Positions 1-5,978 of a DNA stretch of 7,558 bases are shown here, piece by piece (positions within the stretch are counted from its first letter, which is position 1; every line of letters starts with the position of its first letter). This DNA comes from Desulfurobacteriaceae bacterium (GTDB lineage Bacteria; Aquificota; Aquificia; Desulfurobacteriales; Desulfurobacteriaceae). The DNA lies in the NCBI GenBank assembly GCA_027064485.1, contig JAMOPR010000261.1:1-7558 (forward strand), in the 5' to 3' direction. The notes under the pieces are model-generated. The model saw nothing but the letters and a program-made list of their open reading frames with translations, was not told the origin of the DNA and ran no database searches. A program made the translations under genes and the position numbers.

Positions 1-650
1 CTGCTTACCACGAAGCGGGACACGCTTTAGTGGCAAAACTCCTCCCTAACGCAGATAAAGTTCATAAAGTAACGATAATTCCAAGAGGTAAAGCTTTAGG
101 GGTGACCCAGCAGTTGCCAGAGGAAGACAGATACACTTATACCAAAGATTACCTTCTTGACAAACTCTGCGTTCTGTTTGGTGGAAGAGTTGCTGAGGAA
201 TTGGCTCTTGGAACGATATCTACCGGTGCCGGCAACGATATAGAGAGAGCTACGGAAATTGCAAGGAAAATGGTAACAGAATGGGGTATGAGCGACCGCA
301 TAGGACCGATTGCCGTGAGAACGAAGGAGCAGTTTGGTGAACCTTCCGAGATGGTAAGTGAGGATATGAAGCGCCTTATAGATAGAGAAGTTAAAAGAAT
401 AATCAAGGAAGCTTACGAGAAAACGAGGGAGATACTTTCAAACAATATGGAAAAGCTTGAAAATCTTGCAAGGGCGTTACTTGATAGAGAAACACTTACG
501 GGAGATGAGATAGACCTTGCAATAAAGGGTGAACTTCCTTCAAGAGACATTGAACCGCCGGCATCTTCGGGAACTTCGGGAGGAGAAAAGGAAAAGAGGA
601 AGGATAAAAAGATAGAAGGGTTTGGATTAAATCCTCAGTTGGAGGCTTAA
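1..650 (+). CDS. ftsH: ATP-dependent zinc metalloprotease FtsH, C-terminal part (5' end outside window)
   Basis: This is the peptidase end of FtsH, the hexameric membrane-anchored AAA+ protease that degrades misfolded membrane proteins and some regulators. Reading starts in frame at base 3 and gives 215 residues. The zinc motif HEAGH is at visible residues 3-7, so the true gene starts well before the window and the GTG at 30 is not a start. The third zinc ligand is probably Asp79 in GAGNDIERAT, with the first-His-to-Asp spacing expected for the family. The following helical region (RKMVTEWGMSD, then a Glu/Lys/Arg-rich helix) is typical. The last 40 or so residues are a low-complexity Pro/Ser/Gly then Lys/Glu tail, normally the variable part of FtsH. 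The AAA+ domain and membrane segments are not in view. folE begins 3 nt after the stop, so the two are probably co-transcribed. Confidence 0.96.
   Translation, partial: AYHEAGHALVAKLLPNADKVHKVTIIPRGKALGVTQQLPEEDRYTYTKDYLLDKLCVLFGGRVAEELALGTISTGAGNDIERATEIARKMVTEWGMSDRIGPIAVRTKEQFGEPSEMVSEDMKRLIDREVKRIIKEAYEKTREILSNNMEKLENLARALLDRETLTGDEIDLAIKGELPSRDIEPPASSGTSGGEKEKRKDKKIEGFGLNPQLEA
641..645 (+). promoter_or_regulatory. Ribosome binding site fixing the TTG start of folE
   Basis: GGAGG lies inside the last codons of ftsH, 8 nt before the TTG at 654. This near-perfect Shine-Dalgarno sequence at good spacing supports TTG as the folE start. It also makes translational coupling to ftsH likely. Confidence 0.75.
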
Positions 651-653
651 AGA

Positions 654-1217
654 TTGCCGATAGATAGAGAGAGAATAGAAAGAGCCGTTAGAGAAATTTT
701 GTTAGCTATAGGAGAAGACCCGGATAGAGAGGGTTTGAAGGATACGCCCAAAAGGGTTGCCAGAATGTATGAAGAAATTCTTTCCGGATACTCCGACAGT
801 CCCGATAACCACATGGTTCTCTTTTCCGAAAAGTATGACGAGATGATTATTGTTAGGGATATTCCTTTTTACTCTATGTGCGAGCACCATATGCTTCCGT
901 TTTTCGGAAAAGCCCACGTGGCTTATATACCGAGCGAAGATAAAGTTACGGGACTTTCCAAGATAGCGAGAATTGTGGACGTTTACGCCAAAAGGCTCCA
1001 GCTTCAGGAGAGGATGACGGAGCAGATAGCAACTGCAATAATGGACAAGCTGAACGCCAAGGGCGTAATGGTTATAATAGAAGCGCAGCATCTTTGTATG
1101 GTTATGAGAGGTGTAAAGAAACCCGGTTCTTACACAGTAACGAGTGCCGTTAAAGGTATAATGAGGAACGAACCTACGAGAATGGAAGCACTTTTCCTGA
1201 TTAAGGGGAAACTATGA
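654..1217 (+). CDS. folE: GTP cyclohydrolase I, type IA (FolE)
   Basis: The enzyme converts GTP to 7,8-dihydroneopterin triphosphate, the first committed step of tetrahydrofolate synthesis and also of preQ0/queuosine synthesis. The product is 187 residues, a usual length for the family, which forms a cytosolic homodecamer. Zinc ligands are visible: Cys76 and His79 in MCEHHMLPF, and Cys148 in EAQHLCM. Other family signatures are the N-terminal [21 protein letters not shown], the [10 protein letters not shown] segment (100-109), QERMTEQIA (118-126) and [14 protein letters not shown] (152-165). The start is TTG, supported by the GGAGG 8 nt upstream; the alignment-like N-terminus begins immediately, so little is missing. 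It sits 3 nt after ftsH and overlaps the next gene by 4 nt (ATGA). queC, a later gene of the preQ0 route, lies 4 kb downstream on the other strand. Confidence 0.97.
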   Translation: MPIDRERIERAVREILLAIGEDPDREGLKDTPKRVARMYEEILSGYSDSPDNHMVLFSEKYDEMIIVRDIPFYSMCEHHMLPFFGKAHVAYIPSEDKVTGLSKIARIVDVYAKRLQLQERMTEQIATAIMDKLNAKGVMVIIEAQHLCMVMRGVKKPGSYTVTSAVKGIMRNEPTRMEALFLIKGKL

Positions 1218-2023
1218 GAAAACTGCTGTTAGTGCCGGTTTTCTGTCTTTTGTTCTCCTCTTGCGCTTCTATACTCGGTAACGAAAAAGGAAAGAGAAAA
1301 CCGCCGCCACCACCTCCCCCTACCGAAACGGTAACGAAACCGACACCTAAAGAAAAAGCAGAAGGATACTATCAGATAGGCGTTTCCTATCTTGAGCTGA
1401 ACGAAATACCTTTGGCTTTGAACTATTTCTTCAAGGCAAAGAAATTGACGCCGAACGACCCTAAAATTTATAACGCCATAGGTTTGGCGTTCCTGAAAAG
1501 GGGAGATTTAAATAGAGCTGAAAGGAACTTCAGAAAGGCACTTTCATTGAAGCCGGATTTTTCCGAAGCCTATTTAAATTTAGGTATAGTTTATGAGCAG
1601 AGAAAAGATTTTGAAAAGGCAAGAAGGTTTTACCTTAAAGCTCTTTCAAATCCTTTATATCTTACTCCGGAAGTTGCCTACTTTCGTTTAGCCCTTTTGG
1701 ATGAAAAACAGGGTAACTTGGAAGCGGCTAAAAAGGAACTTACTCAGGCAATAAGAAACAATCCCGATTACGTTCCTGCTTATATTGAACTGGCAAAAAT
1801 TCTGGAGAGAGAGGGTAAAGTAGAAGACGCAAAAGTTATATATCTGAAACTTATTAACCTGTATCCTAAAATTCAGTATCCATACTGTGCTTTGGGAGAG
1901 CTATACCTTAAGAGAGGAGATAGAAAACTGGCTAAAAAGTATTTAAAAGAATGCGTTAGCGTAAATCCGGACAGCGATTTGGGAATAAAAGCGAAGTTGG
2001 AGTTAGAGGAACTGCATGAGTAG
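1214..2023 (+). CDS. TPR-repeat lipoprotein
   Basis: Predicted lipoprotein of 269 residues. The signal peptide (about 1-16) ends in a lipobox-like LFSSC with the lipidated Cys at 17, so the mature protein should be anchored to a membrane facing the periplasm. A linker with seven consecutive prolines (30-36) and more Thr/Pro follows. The rest (about 49-254) is roughly six tandem 34-residue TPR units, with the classic pattern of small and aromatic residues ([40 protein letters not shown]) and Pro-Asp/Pro-Asn turns between units. TPRs are protein-binding scaffolds. The layout resembles PilF/PilW-type pilus assembly lipoproteins or NlpI-like adaptors, but neighbouring genes give no pilus context, so no specific function is assigned. 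The ATG overlaps the folE stop (ATGA) behind an AAGGGGA ribosome site. The stop overlaps the next gene by 8 nt. Confidence 0.9.
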   Translation: MRKLLLVPVFCLLFSSCASILGNEKGKRKPPPPPPPTETVTKPTPKEKAEGYYQIGVSYLELNEIPLALNYFFKAKKLTPNDPKIYNAIGLAFLKRGDLNRAERNFRKALSLKPDFSEAYLNLGIVYEQRKDFEKARRFYLKALSNPLYLTPEVAYFRLALLDEKQGNLEAAKKELTQAIRNNPDYVPAYIELAKILEREGKVEDAKVIYLKLINLYPKIQYPYCALGELYLKRGDRKLAKKYLKECVSVNPDSDLGIKAKLELEELHE

Positions 2024-2816
2024 ATTTATGACTTTTCTTATGGTTCTCTTTTCTTTTGTAATAGGGTTATCTGTGGGGATTATCGTTTCTTTTTATAAAC
2101 CTTCTTTTTATGTTAAGAAAGTAGTTGTAGAGAACGGCACTTCCCATGAGATGCCGCCTTTAAAGCAGACAATTCCTATTCTTGAAGAGATAGCCAACGG
2201 TTCGGGAAGTAGTAGTGCTGTTAACAATGAAGATGTAGAAAGGTTGAAAAGACTTGAACAGATAATTCCAAAGTTTTATAAGGAGATAAAAGAAGGTATT
2301 AATTATCATCCGGCTCTTGTTTTTAAAGTAAAAGGAACGAGTAACGGAACGAGTATTCATCTTTTAACTTTTTCTTTGATGGAGTGGAACTTTATAAAAA
2401 CGAAGTTTTCTGACGATTTGACGTTTTCCAAGCCCAATAAAGTTTACCTGTGCAGAGAAGGGATTGTAGATGTTAACTACTTGGTTAGGGGATTTTGGCC
2501 TCCCGAAGTAGAAAAAGGGAATTTAAAAGATAAAAACGTTTTGGCGATTCCGAAAAATAATGGAGGGTTCACTTTCGTGAATTTCGAAGGTAATTGCACT
2601 GATAATGGATTTGTTTTTAATTATAGTGGTGAGTTTGCAGGTGTTTGTTTTGGGGGTGAATTCATATCGGCTGAAAAACTCTATTCGGAAGTTCCGGGAA
2701 GTTGCAGAGAAATATATCCATATTCTGATATTAATGTTTTTGGCTCAAGTAATTCTTCAGTAAATGAAACGTTTCAGAGGGGCGTAGTTTCAAATTCCAC
2801 GAATTCAAGTGATTAA
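2016..2816 (+). CDS. Membrane-anchored extracytoplasmic protein of unknown function
   Basis: I do not recognise a family with confidence. The 266-residue product has one N-terminal hydrophobic segment (about 5-27) after a short Ser-Arg start, so it is probably a signal anchor with the bulk in the periplasm. A low-complexity Gly/Ser stretch (61-68) leads into a charged helix (about 72-93), then a compact region (about 97-235) with four cysteines (146, 194, 211, 230) that could form disulfides. The C-terminus (244-266) is Ser/Asn-rich and probably disordered. Residues 195-222 (DNGFVFNYSGEFAGVCF and following) loosely recall the C-terminal barrel of trypsin-like HtrA proteases, but no catalytic serine motif is present. 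GAGGA lies 5 nt before the ATG, which overlaps the TPR gene by 8 nt, so it belongs to the same operon and may work with the lipoprotein. ATG at 2028 is a less likely start. Confidence 0.8.
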   Translation: MSRFMTFLMVLFSFVIGLSVGIIVSFYKPSFYVKKVVVENGTSHEMPPLKQTIPILEEIANGSGSSSAVNNEDVERLKRLEQIIPKFYKEIKEGINYHPALVFKVKGTSNGTSIHLLTFSLMEWNFIKTKFSDDLTFSKPNKVYLCREGIVDVNYLVRGFWPPEVEKGNLKDKNVLAIPKNNGGFTFVNFEGNCTDNGFVFNYSGEFAGVCFGGEFISAEKLYSEVPGSCREIYPYSDINVFGSSNSSVNETFQRGVVSNSTNSSD

Positions 2817-2833
2817 TCGAAGATGGAGGGCTG

Positions 2834-3085
2834 ATGGCTATATACAGAGCAAGAACGGATAGTTGGTATGTAGAGAGGATAACTTCCTTTTTAGCGGGGT
2901 TTTTTGTTTTTACCAGTGTAGTATTGGGTTTAATGACAGGAATTAAGGCATTTTTCTATTTTACGGCTTTTGTAGGGTTTATGCTTATGTTTTACGCTTT
3001 AACGGGGATATGTCCTTCCTCCATACTCATCCATAAGCTCGGTGTTCCATCTTTGTGTGAAAGGTATTGTAAAAAAGAAACTTAA
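2834..3085 (+). CDS. Small inner-membrane protein, DUF2892 (YgaP transmembrane-like)
   Basis: The 83-residue protein has two transmembrane segments (about 16-36 and 39-58), followed by the characteristic GICPSSILIHKLGV (58-71), which matches the DUF2892 pattern of G-x-CP then LGV. DUF2892 domains occur alone or fused to rhodanese domains, as in YgaP. The role of stand-alone members is unknown. Cys60 lies just after the second membrane helix, and Cys75/Cys79 form a CxxxC near the end. GGAGG is 4 nt before the ATG, a rather short spacing. It is the last plus-strand gene of the operon, 17 nt after the previous stop. Its final codons contain the left copy of the 16-bp repeat flanking the restriction-modification genes, so its present C-terminus (KKET) is probably an altered version of an ancestral one (KKGE). 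Confidence 0.85.
   Translation: MAIYRARTDSWYVERITSFLAGFFVFTSVVLGLMTGIKAFFYFTAFVGFMLMFYALTGICPSSILIHKLGVPSLCERYCKKET
3062..3077. repeat. 16-bp direct repeat, left copy
   Basis: AGGTATTGTAAAAAAG is identical to 5122-5137. It lies within the final codons of the DUF2892 gene (Arg-Tyr-Cys-Lys-Lys). The flanking bases do not match on either side, so the identity is exactly 16 bp. Together with the right copy it brackets the two restriction-modification genes. Confidence 0.85.
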
Positions 3086-3094
3086 CGGAAGTTT
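3071..3094 (-). terminator. Weak intrinsic terminator for the restriction-modification operon
   Basis: On the minus strand, just after the nuclease stop, AAACTT-CCGTT-AAGTTT can form a 6-bp stem with a 5-nt loop. After one C it is followed by six T residues. The stem has only one G-C pair, so strength is doubtful. The T-tract is part of the left direct repeat. The same hairpin read on the plus strand overlaps the DUF2892 stop and is followed by GTGGTTTTT, so it might act weakly both ways between these convergent genes, which are 16 nt apart. Confidence 0.35.
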
Positions 3095-3101
3095 GTGGTT
3101 T

Positions 3102-3878
3102 TTACGGGAATTTACTTCTGATTAGCTTTAAGATTTCCAATACGTCATGCTTGTGTGCTTTTGATAACATCCCAAAGATTTTAAAGCATTCTCTTACGAT
3201 AAATTCGTTGGTGGCGTTAAGTTCTAATACAGCAGTTTCATTAGTATTTGCAGTTCTTCCCAAAATAGAATTTCCCCGAGAATCTGCCAAGTAAGAAACG
3301 GGGAAACAGATGTATAGCATAGGTTGTATTCCTATGGCTTTTTGTTTTTCTCTGATTGTTATTTCAGCTATGATAAAAAAGCCGTTATTAAAATCGTGGA
3401 TTAAATGAGGGTATTTTAGTTCACTTTCTAAAAAGCTAATTCCATTGATTCTTTTTTCAACAGGGTTTGATTTATATATCCTGTAGAGGTTTTCGATAAG
3501 ATTGTTGTCGGGAATTTTTTCAATATAGTCGATTAATTCGTTTATTTCTTGAGTTCCTACGATTCTCATTCTGCGGAAGTAGTAGAGGTATTCGCTTAAC
3601 TCGTACAGTATTTTCCTTTTTCCGTTGTAGGCTATAAATGATAATTCGTAGTTGTTTAGGGTAGATAGTTTTGCTTTGGGAGAGTTTAGCTCTATATCAT
3701 AGCCTATTTGCCACTCAACATACATGTTTTTATTGAAAGGTTTTTTTCTAGTTGCAACGGGAATTCCGAAATCAGTGTATTTAATTCTTTCTTTTATCCT
3801 GATTTTTCCGGTATGTTTGGTAAGAGGGATTTCAACTTTTATATTTTTATTGAATTCGTTAACTTTTAGTATTTTCAT
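3102..3878 (-). CDS. Putative R.PabI-family restriction enzyme (restriction DNA glycosylase)
   Basis: The 258-residue protein overlaps an N6-adenine methyltransferase gene, so a type II restriction role is the natural reading. From recalled family knowledge, R.PabI (Pyrococcus abyssi) and H. pylori HpyAXII recognise GTAC. R.PabI excises the adenine as a glycosylase, and the resulting abasic site is then cut. R.PabI residues I recall (K30, R32, E63, Y68, K154, H211, D214) have plausible counterparts here: the basic KIRIKER (25-31); Glu55 and Tyr60 in YVEWQIGYD with the same 5-residue spacing; Lys178 or Lys180 in REKQK; and His242/Asp245 in AHKHD with the same H-x-x-D spacing. There is no PD-(D/E)XK, HNH or GIY-YIG motif that I can see. 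The start is ATG with AAGGAG 7 nt upstream. It overlaps the methyltransferase by 20 nt. The family call is inference from motif spacing; another nuclease fold remains possible. Confidence 0.65.
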   Translation of the reverse strand: MKILKVNEFNKNIKVEIPLTKHTGKIRIKERIKYTDFGIPVATRKKPFNKNMYVEWQIGYDIELNSPKAKLSTLNNYELSFIAYNGKRKILYELSEYLYYFRRMRIVGTQEINELIDYIEKIPDNNLIENLYRIYKSNPVEKRINGISFLESELKYPHLIHDFNNGFFIIAEITIREKQKAIGIQPMLYICFPVSYLADSRGNSILGRTANTNETAVLELNATNEFIVRECFKIFGMLSKAHKHDVLEILKLIRSKFP

Positions 3879-5025
3879 TATAGTGCTCCTTTAGAAGTTC
3901 TTTAAAATACTGCTTTATTTGCTGTGTGTCGTTTGTGTAGAAATTCTGTTGATAATATTTTTTTAAGAATTCTCTTTTTCTGAGAGCGTAACTTATGAAA
4001 TATTTTTTATACCGTGAAAAGAGATTGGTGTCTATGATTACATCTAAATTTCCTAAGTAGTATGGAACAACATTAATAAAATCTTTAAATACATCTACAT
4101 AGACGTAGTAATCAAGTTGTTGTAGATTTACTTTTATTGCATTGGAGTTAGGTTTATCAATGAAGGTTTTATTTCTTTTCAAGGCATTTATATCTCTCAG
4201 GGTATAAAAGAGAATATCTTCTTTGCTGAAAGTTTCGTTCTTTTTGGGATATTTGTTGATGTAGTTACCGATGTAATCGAAATCCCTTAACCTAAACGTT
4301 TTTCCTTCAATGGTTTGGAATTTGTAGTTTTTGATGTAGTTATAACTCATTCCATTACTGTTCCTTTCATATAGGGCAATGATAATGGGAAATTCGGAAG
4401 ATTTCGAAGTTGAATGAAAGACTTTACTGCTGATAATTATTCCTTTTTTCAGAATATAGTTGTCTTTAAAGCATTTTAGTAATCTAAAATTTGCTTTCTT
4501 TATAAGATAGGATAAAGGATGTAGCACACAAATATAATCCGCTTTTAAATAGTGGAACATTCTTAAAAACGAAATGCCCACATCACGAGTTTTTAGTTTT
4601 TTATCGATGTTGAAGTCCAACTTTTTGATGTTCTTTTTAGCTTGAGATGTGATATCGTTATAAGGAGGATTTCCAATGATTATTAGTTTTTCATTATCTT
4701 TGATGGAATATGCTCTTCTTTCGAAAACTAATAAGGCATTATAGTTGAAATAGGTAACGTCGTTTGCATAAATTTTGGCTTTTTTTATTGCTTCTTTATC
4801 TATATCGTTTCCTATTTTTTTAGCAGTTGTTTTTTCTTTCAAAAAGGCTCCATAACCACAAGCGGGGTCAAGAATAACTGTGTTTTTGTCAATAAATGGT
4901 TTTATAAAGTCCCAAACTATTTTTACATACTTATCAGAGGTATAGAAAGACCCTAAGTTTATTAATTTATCTTTCTTTAAGTGGTAAGGATAGCAGATTT
5001 CTTTTACATCTACCTTGCTGTTCAC
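3859..5025 (-). CDS. Type II DNA N6-adenine methyltransferase
   Basis: The 388-residue enzyme transfers a methyl group from S-adenosylmethionine to adenine in DNA, protecting host sites from the partner nuclease. Motifs run in order X, I, II, IV: GSFYTSDKYV (25-34, motif X), ILDPACGYGAFL (51-62, SAM-binding motif I), GNDID (72-76, acidic motif II) and IIGNPPYND (117-124, catalytic NPPY). This N-terminal order followed by a long C-terminal part fits gamma-type (TaqI-like) adenine methyltransferases. The C-terminal half (about 225-388) is Lys/Tyr/Asn-rich and probably recognises the target. Specificity cannot be read from the sequence; GTAC is inferred from the neighbour. The start is a GTG with only a weak GGGA about 8 nt upstream. 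It is the only start codon before an upstream in-frame stop, and motif X follows 24 residues later. It is first in a two-gene operon with the nuclease, so methylation would precede restriction. Confidence 0.9.
   Translation of the reverse strand: MNSKVDVKEICYPYHLKKDKLINLGSFYTSDKYVKIVWDFIKPFIDKNTVILDPACGYGAFLKEKTTAKKIGNDIDKEAIKKAKIYANDVTYFNYNALLVFERRAYSIKDNEKLIIIGNPPYNDITSQAKKNIKKLDFNIDKKLKTRDVGISFLRMFHYLKADYICVLHPLSYLIKKANFRLLKCFKDNYILKKGIIISSKVFHSTSKSSEFPIIIALYERNSNGMSYNYIKNYKFQTIEGKTFRLRDFDYIGNYINKYPKKNETFSKEDILFYTLRDINALKRNKTFIDKPNSNAIKVNLQQLDYYVYVDVFKDFINVVPYYLGNLDVIIDTNLFSRYKKYFISYALRKREFLKKYYQQNFYTNDTQQIKQYFKELLKEHYNENTKS
3886..3891 (-). promoter_or_regulatory. Ribosome binding site of the nuclease gene, inside the methyltransferase gene
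   Basis: On the minus strand AAGGAG lies 7 nt before the nuclease ATG (3878-3876) and within the last codons of the methyltransferase. It is much stronger than the methyltransferase's own site and supports this ATG as the true start. Confidence 0.7.
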
Positions 5026-5074
5026 GTTTTTTTCCCAGAAATTGCTAAGTTTTTATCTGTTGTTTTGTGGTAGT

Positions 5075-5106
5075 ATTATATTCCAAAGCAGGCTAATGGC
5101 TGTCAT
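5075..5106 (-). promoter_or_regulatory. Candidate promoter for the methyltransferase-nuclease operon
   Basis: On the minus strand there is a perfect TATAAT (5080-5075). Upstream is ATGACA (5106-5101), five of six matches to the -35 consensus but with a long 20-bp spacer. Transcription would start near 5068, leaving about 43 nt before the GTG. No palindromic operator or controller-protein gene is visible. The region 5026-5121 otherwise holds nothing I can identify. Confidence 0.4.
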
Positions 5107-5121
5107 ATATTTGAACTTCAG

Positions 5122-5137
5122 AGGTATTGTAAAAAAG
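5122..5137. repeat. 16-bp direct repeat, right copy
   Basis: Identical to 3062-3077. If read in the DUF2892 frame, this copy continues as Arg-Tyr-Cys-Lys-Lys-Gly-Glu-stop (TAA at 5143-5145). It could therefore be the original end of that gene, displaced by the insertion. It also contains the probable -35 element of the tRNA-Thr promoter. Confidence 0.85.
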
Positions 5138-5155
5138 GGGAATAATTACTATATT
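5127..5155 (+). promoter_or_regulatory. Candidate promoter of tRNA-Thr
   Basis: TTGTAA (5127-5132) and TATATT (5150-5155) are separated by the optimal 17 bp. The predicted start, near 5162, is about 4 nt before the mature tRNA. The -35 box lies inside the right direct repeat, so the tRNA promoter survives the upstream insertion. Confidence 0.5.
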
Positions 5156-5165
5156 TTTTGTGTCC

Positions 5166-5241
5166 GCTGGCGTAGCTCAGTTGGCAGAGCGGGGCACTCG
5201 TAATGCCCAGGTCGGGGGTTCAAGTCCCCCCGCCAGCACCA
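5166..5241 (+). tRNA. tRNA-Thr (anticodon CGU)
   Basis: A complete 76-nt cloverleaf is visible. The 7-bp acceptor stem is GCTGGCG with CGCCAGC. The D-stem is GCTC/GAGC with an AGTTGGCA loop, the anticodon stem is GGGCA/TGCCC, and the loop CTCGTAA puts anticodon CGT at 5199-5201 (codon ACG). The variable loop is AGGTC, and the T-arm is GGGGG-TTCAAGT-CCCCC. Discriminator A73 and the G1-C72/C2-G71 pairs fit threonine identity. The 3' CCA is encoded (5239-5241). Only one nucleotide separates it from the stop codon of convergent queC. Confidence 0.97.
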
Positions 5242-5242
5242 T

Positions 5243-5950
5243 CTACTCCTGTATTTTCCCTTCCCTTTTCAGGCGTTTGATTAGGTGGTCTTCCTCTCCT
5301 GCTTCAAGCCACCCCTTTGCTCTCAGAATGCAACTGTCACACTTCATGCAGGGAACTTCGCTGCCACGATAGCAGGAAATGGAATAGGAGTAATCTGCTC
5401 CCAAGGATAGTCCCAGCTTTATGATTTCTCCTTTGGTTAGGTGAAGGAGAGGGGCGTGGATTTTCCACTTATTACCTTCTGCTCCTACTTTAGTTCCCTT
5501 ATTTAAGGCTTCTTCCATAGCTTTTAGAAATTCTGGTCTGCAATCTGGGTAACCGCTGTAATCAACGGCGTTCCAACCACCTACTATATCAGTAACTCCT
5601 TTTACTTCCGCGTAGGCTGCAGCAATGGATATAAATATTCCATTTCTAAAAGGCACGTAAGTGGAGGGGATACCTCTATTCAAAATTTCTTCTACAGATT
5701 TTGTTTCAGGAACTTCTATGTTTTTATCGGTTAGTGCGGAACCTCCTATTTTTGAGAGATTTAAATCGAATATTAGGTGTTCTTTCACTCCTGCATTTTT
5801 TGCTGTTATTTGAGCCATCTCTACTTCTATTGAGTGTCTTTGCCCGTAATTAAATGTGATTGCGTAAACTTCGGCAAAATGTTTTTTTGCCCAGTATAGA
5901 GCCGTTGTTGAGTCTAAACCACCGGAGAAAATTACAACTGCTGCGGACAT
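5243..5950 (-). CDS. queC: 7-cyano-7-deazaguanine (preQ0) synthase QueC
   Basis: QueC converts 7-carboxy-7-deazaguanine to preQ0 using ATP and ammonia, in the pathway to queuosine in tRNAs with GUN anticodons. The 235-residue protein is family-typical in length. The ATP pyrophosphatase P-loop SGGLDSTT is at 9-16, and the conserved YVPFRNG (98-104), [18 protein letters not shown] (124-141) and [11 protein letters not shown] (166-176) follow. Four zinc-binding cysteines are present: C193, C201, C204 and C207 ([16 protein letters not shown]). The start is ATG with GGAGG 5 nt upstream. The gene is monocistronic in view, diverges from alaS and converges on tRNA-Thr. FolE, which makes the first intermediate of the same pathway, is encoded upstream in the other operon; queD and queE are not in the window. 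Confidence 0.97.
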   Translation of the reverse strand: MSAAVVIFSGGLDSTTALYWAKKHFAEVYAITFNYGQRHSIEVEMAQITAKNAGVKEHLIFDLNLSKIGGSALTDKNIEVPETKSVEEILNRGIPSTYVPFRNGIFISIAAAYAEVKGVTDIVGGWNAVDYSGYPDCRPEFLKAMEEALNKGTKVGAEGNKWKIHAPLLHLTKGEIIKLGLSLGADYSYSISCYRGSEVPCMKCDSCILRAKGWLEAGEEDHLIKRLKREGKIQE

Positions 5951-5978
5951 TTCTGCCTCCCGAAAAAATTCATAGGCT

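Larger units (their letters stand above)
3062..5137. mobile_element. Putative inserted restriction-modification unit bounded by a 16-bp direct repeat
   Basis: The segment carries only the methyltransferase and nuclease genes, on the opposite strand to the surrounding operon. It is visibly AT-rich (sampled lines about 27-30% GC, against roughly 37-42% in most flanking genes). It starts and ends with the same 16-bp sequence. No transposase, integrase or terminal inverted repeats are visible. The structure fits insertion with target duplication, which has been described for restriction-modification units in Helicobacter pylori. Removing one repeat copy and the interior gives an uninterrupted DUF2892 gene end followed directly by the tRNA promoter and tRNA-Thr. 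The boundaries and mechanism are inference; the repeat and composition are directly seen. Confidence 0.6.

Noticed and set aside
30..32. GTG at 30 as the start of a short protease-like gene
   Set aside because: The frame is open upstream to base 3 and encodes the HEAGH zinc motif of FtsH there, so this is an internal codon of a longer gene.
149..406. Reverse-strand open frame opposite ftsH, and a similar one at 2160-2360
   Set aside because: Both are antisense to better-supported genes with good ribosome sites and show no recognisable features.
702..1091. Reverse-strand open frame opposite folE (129 residues)
   Set aside because: It lies entirely antisense to a convincingly conserved gene, and its translation resembles no family.
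5089..5110. Similarity of GGCTAATGGCT here to GGCTGATGGCT at the DUF2892 start (2829-2839)
   Set aside because: Only ten of eleven bases match, and neither the continuation nor the reading frame supports a duplicated gene start. Probably chance.
3062..5137. CRISPR or insertion-sequence explanation for the repeats
   Set aside because: There are only two copies, 2 kb apart, with no spacer periodicity, transposase or terminal inverted repeats.
5015..5372. Plus-strand open frames running through the tRNA (5015-5203 and 5160-5372)
   Set aside because: Their translations (for example GVAQLAERGTRNAQVGGSSPP) are the familiar spurious reading of a tRNA gene, and they overlap the methyltransferase start or queC.
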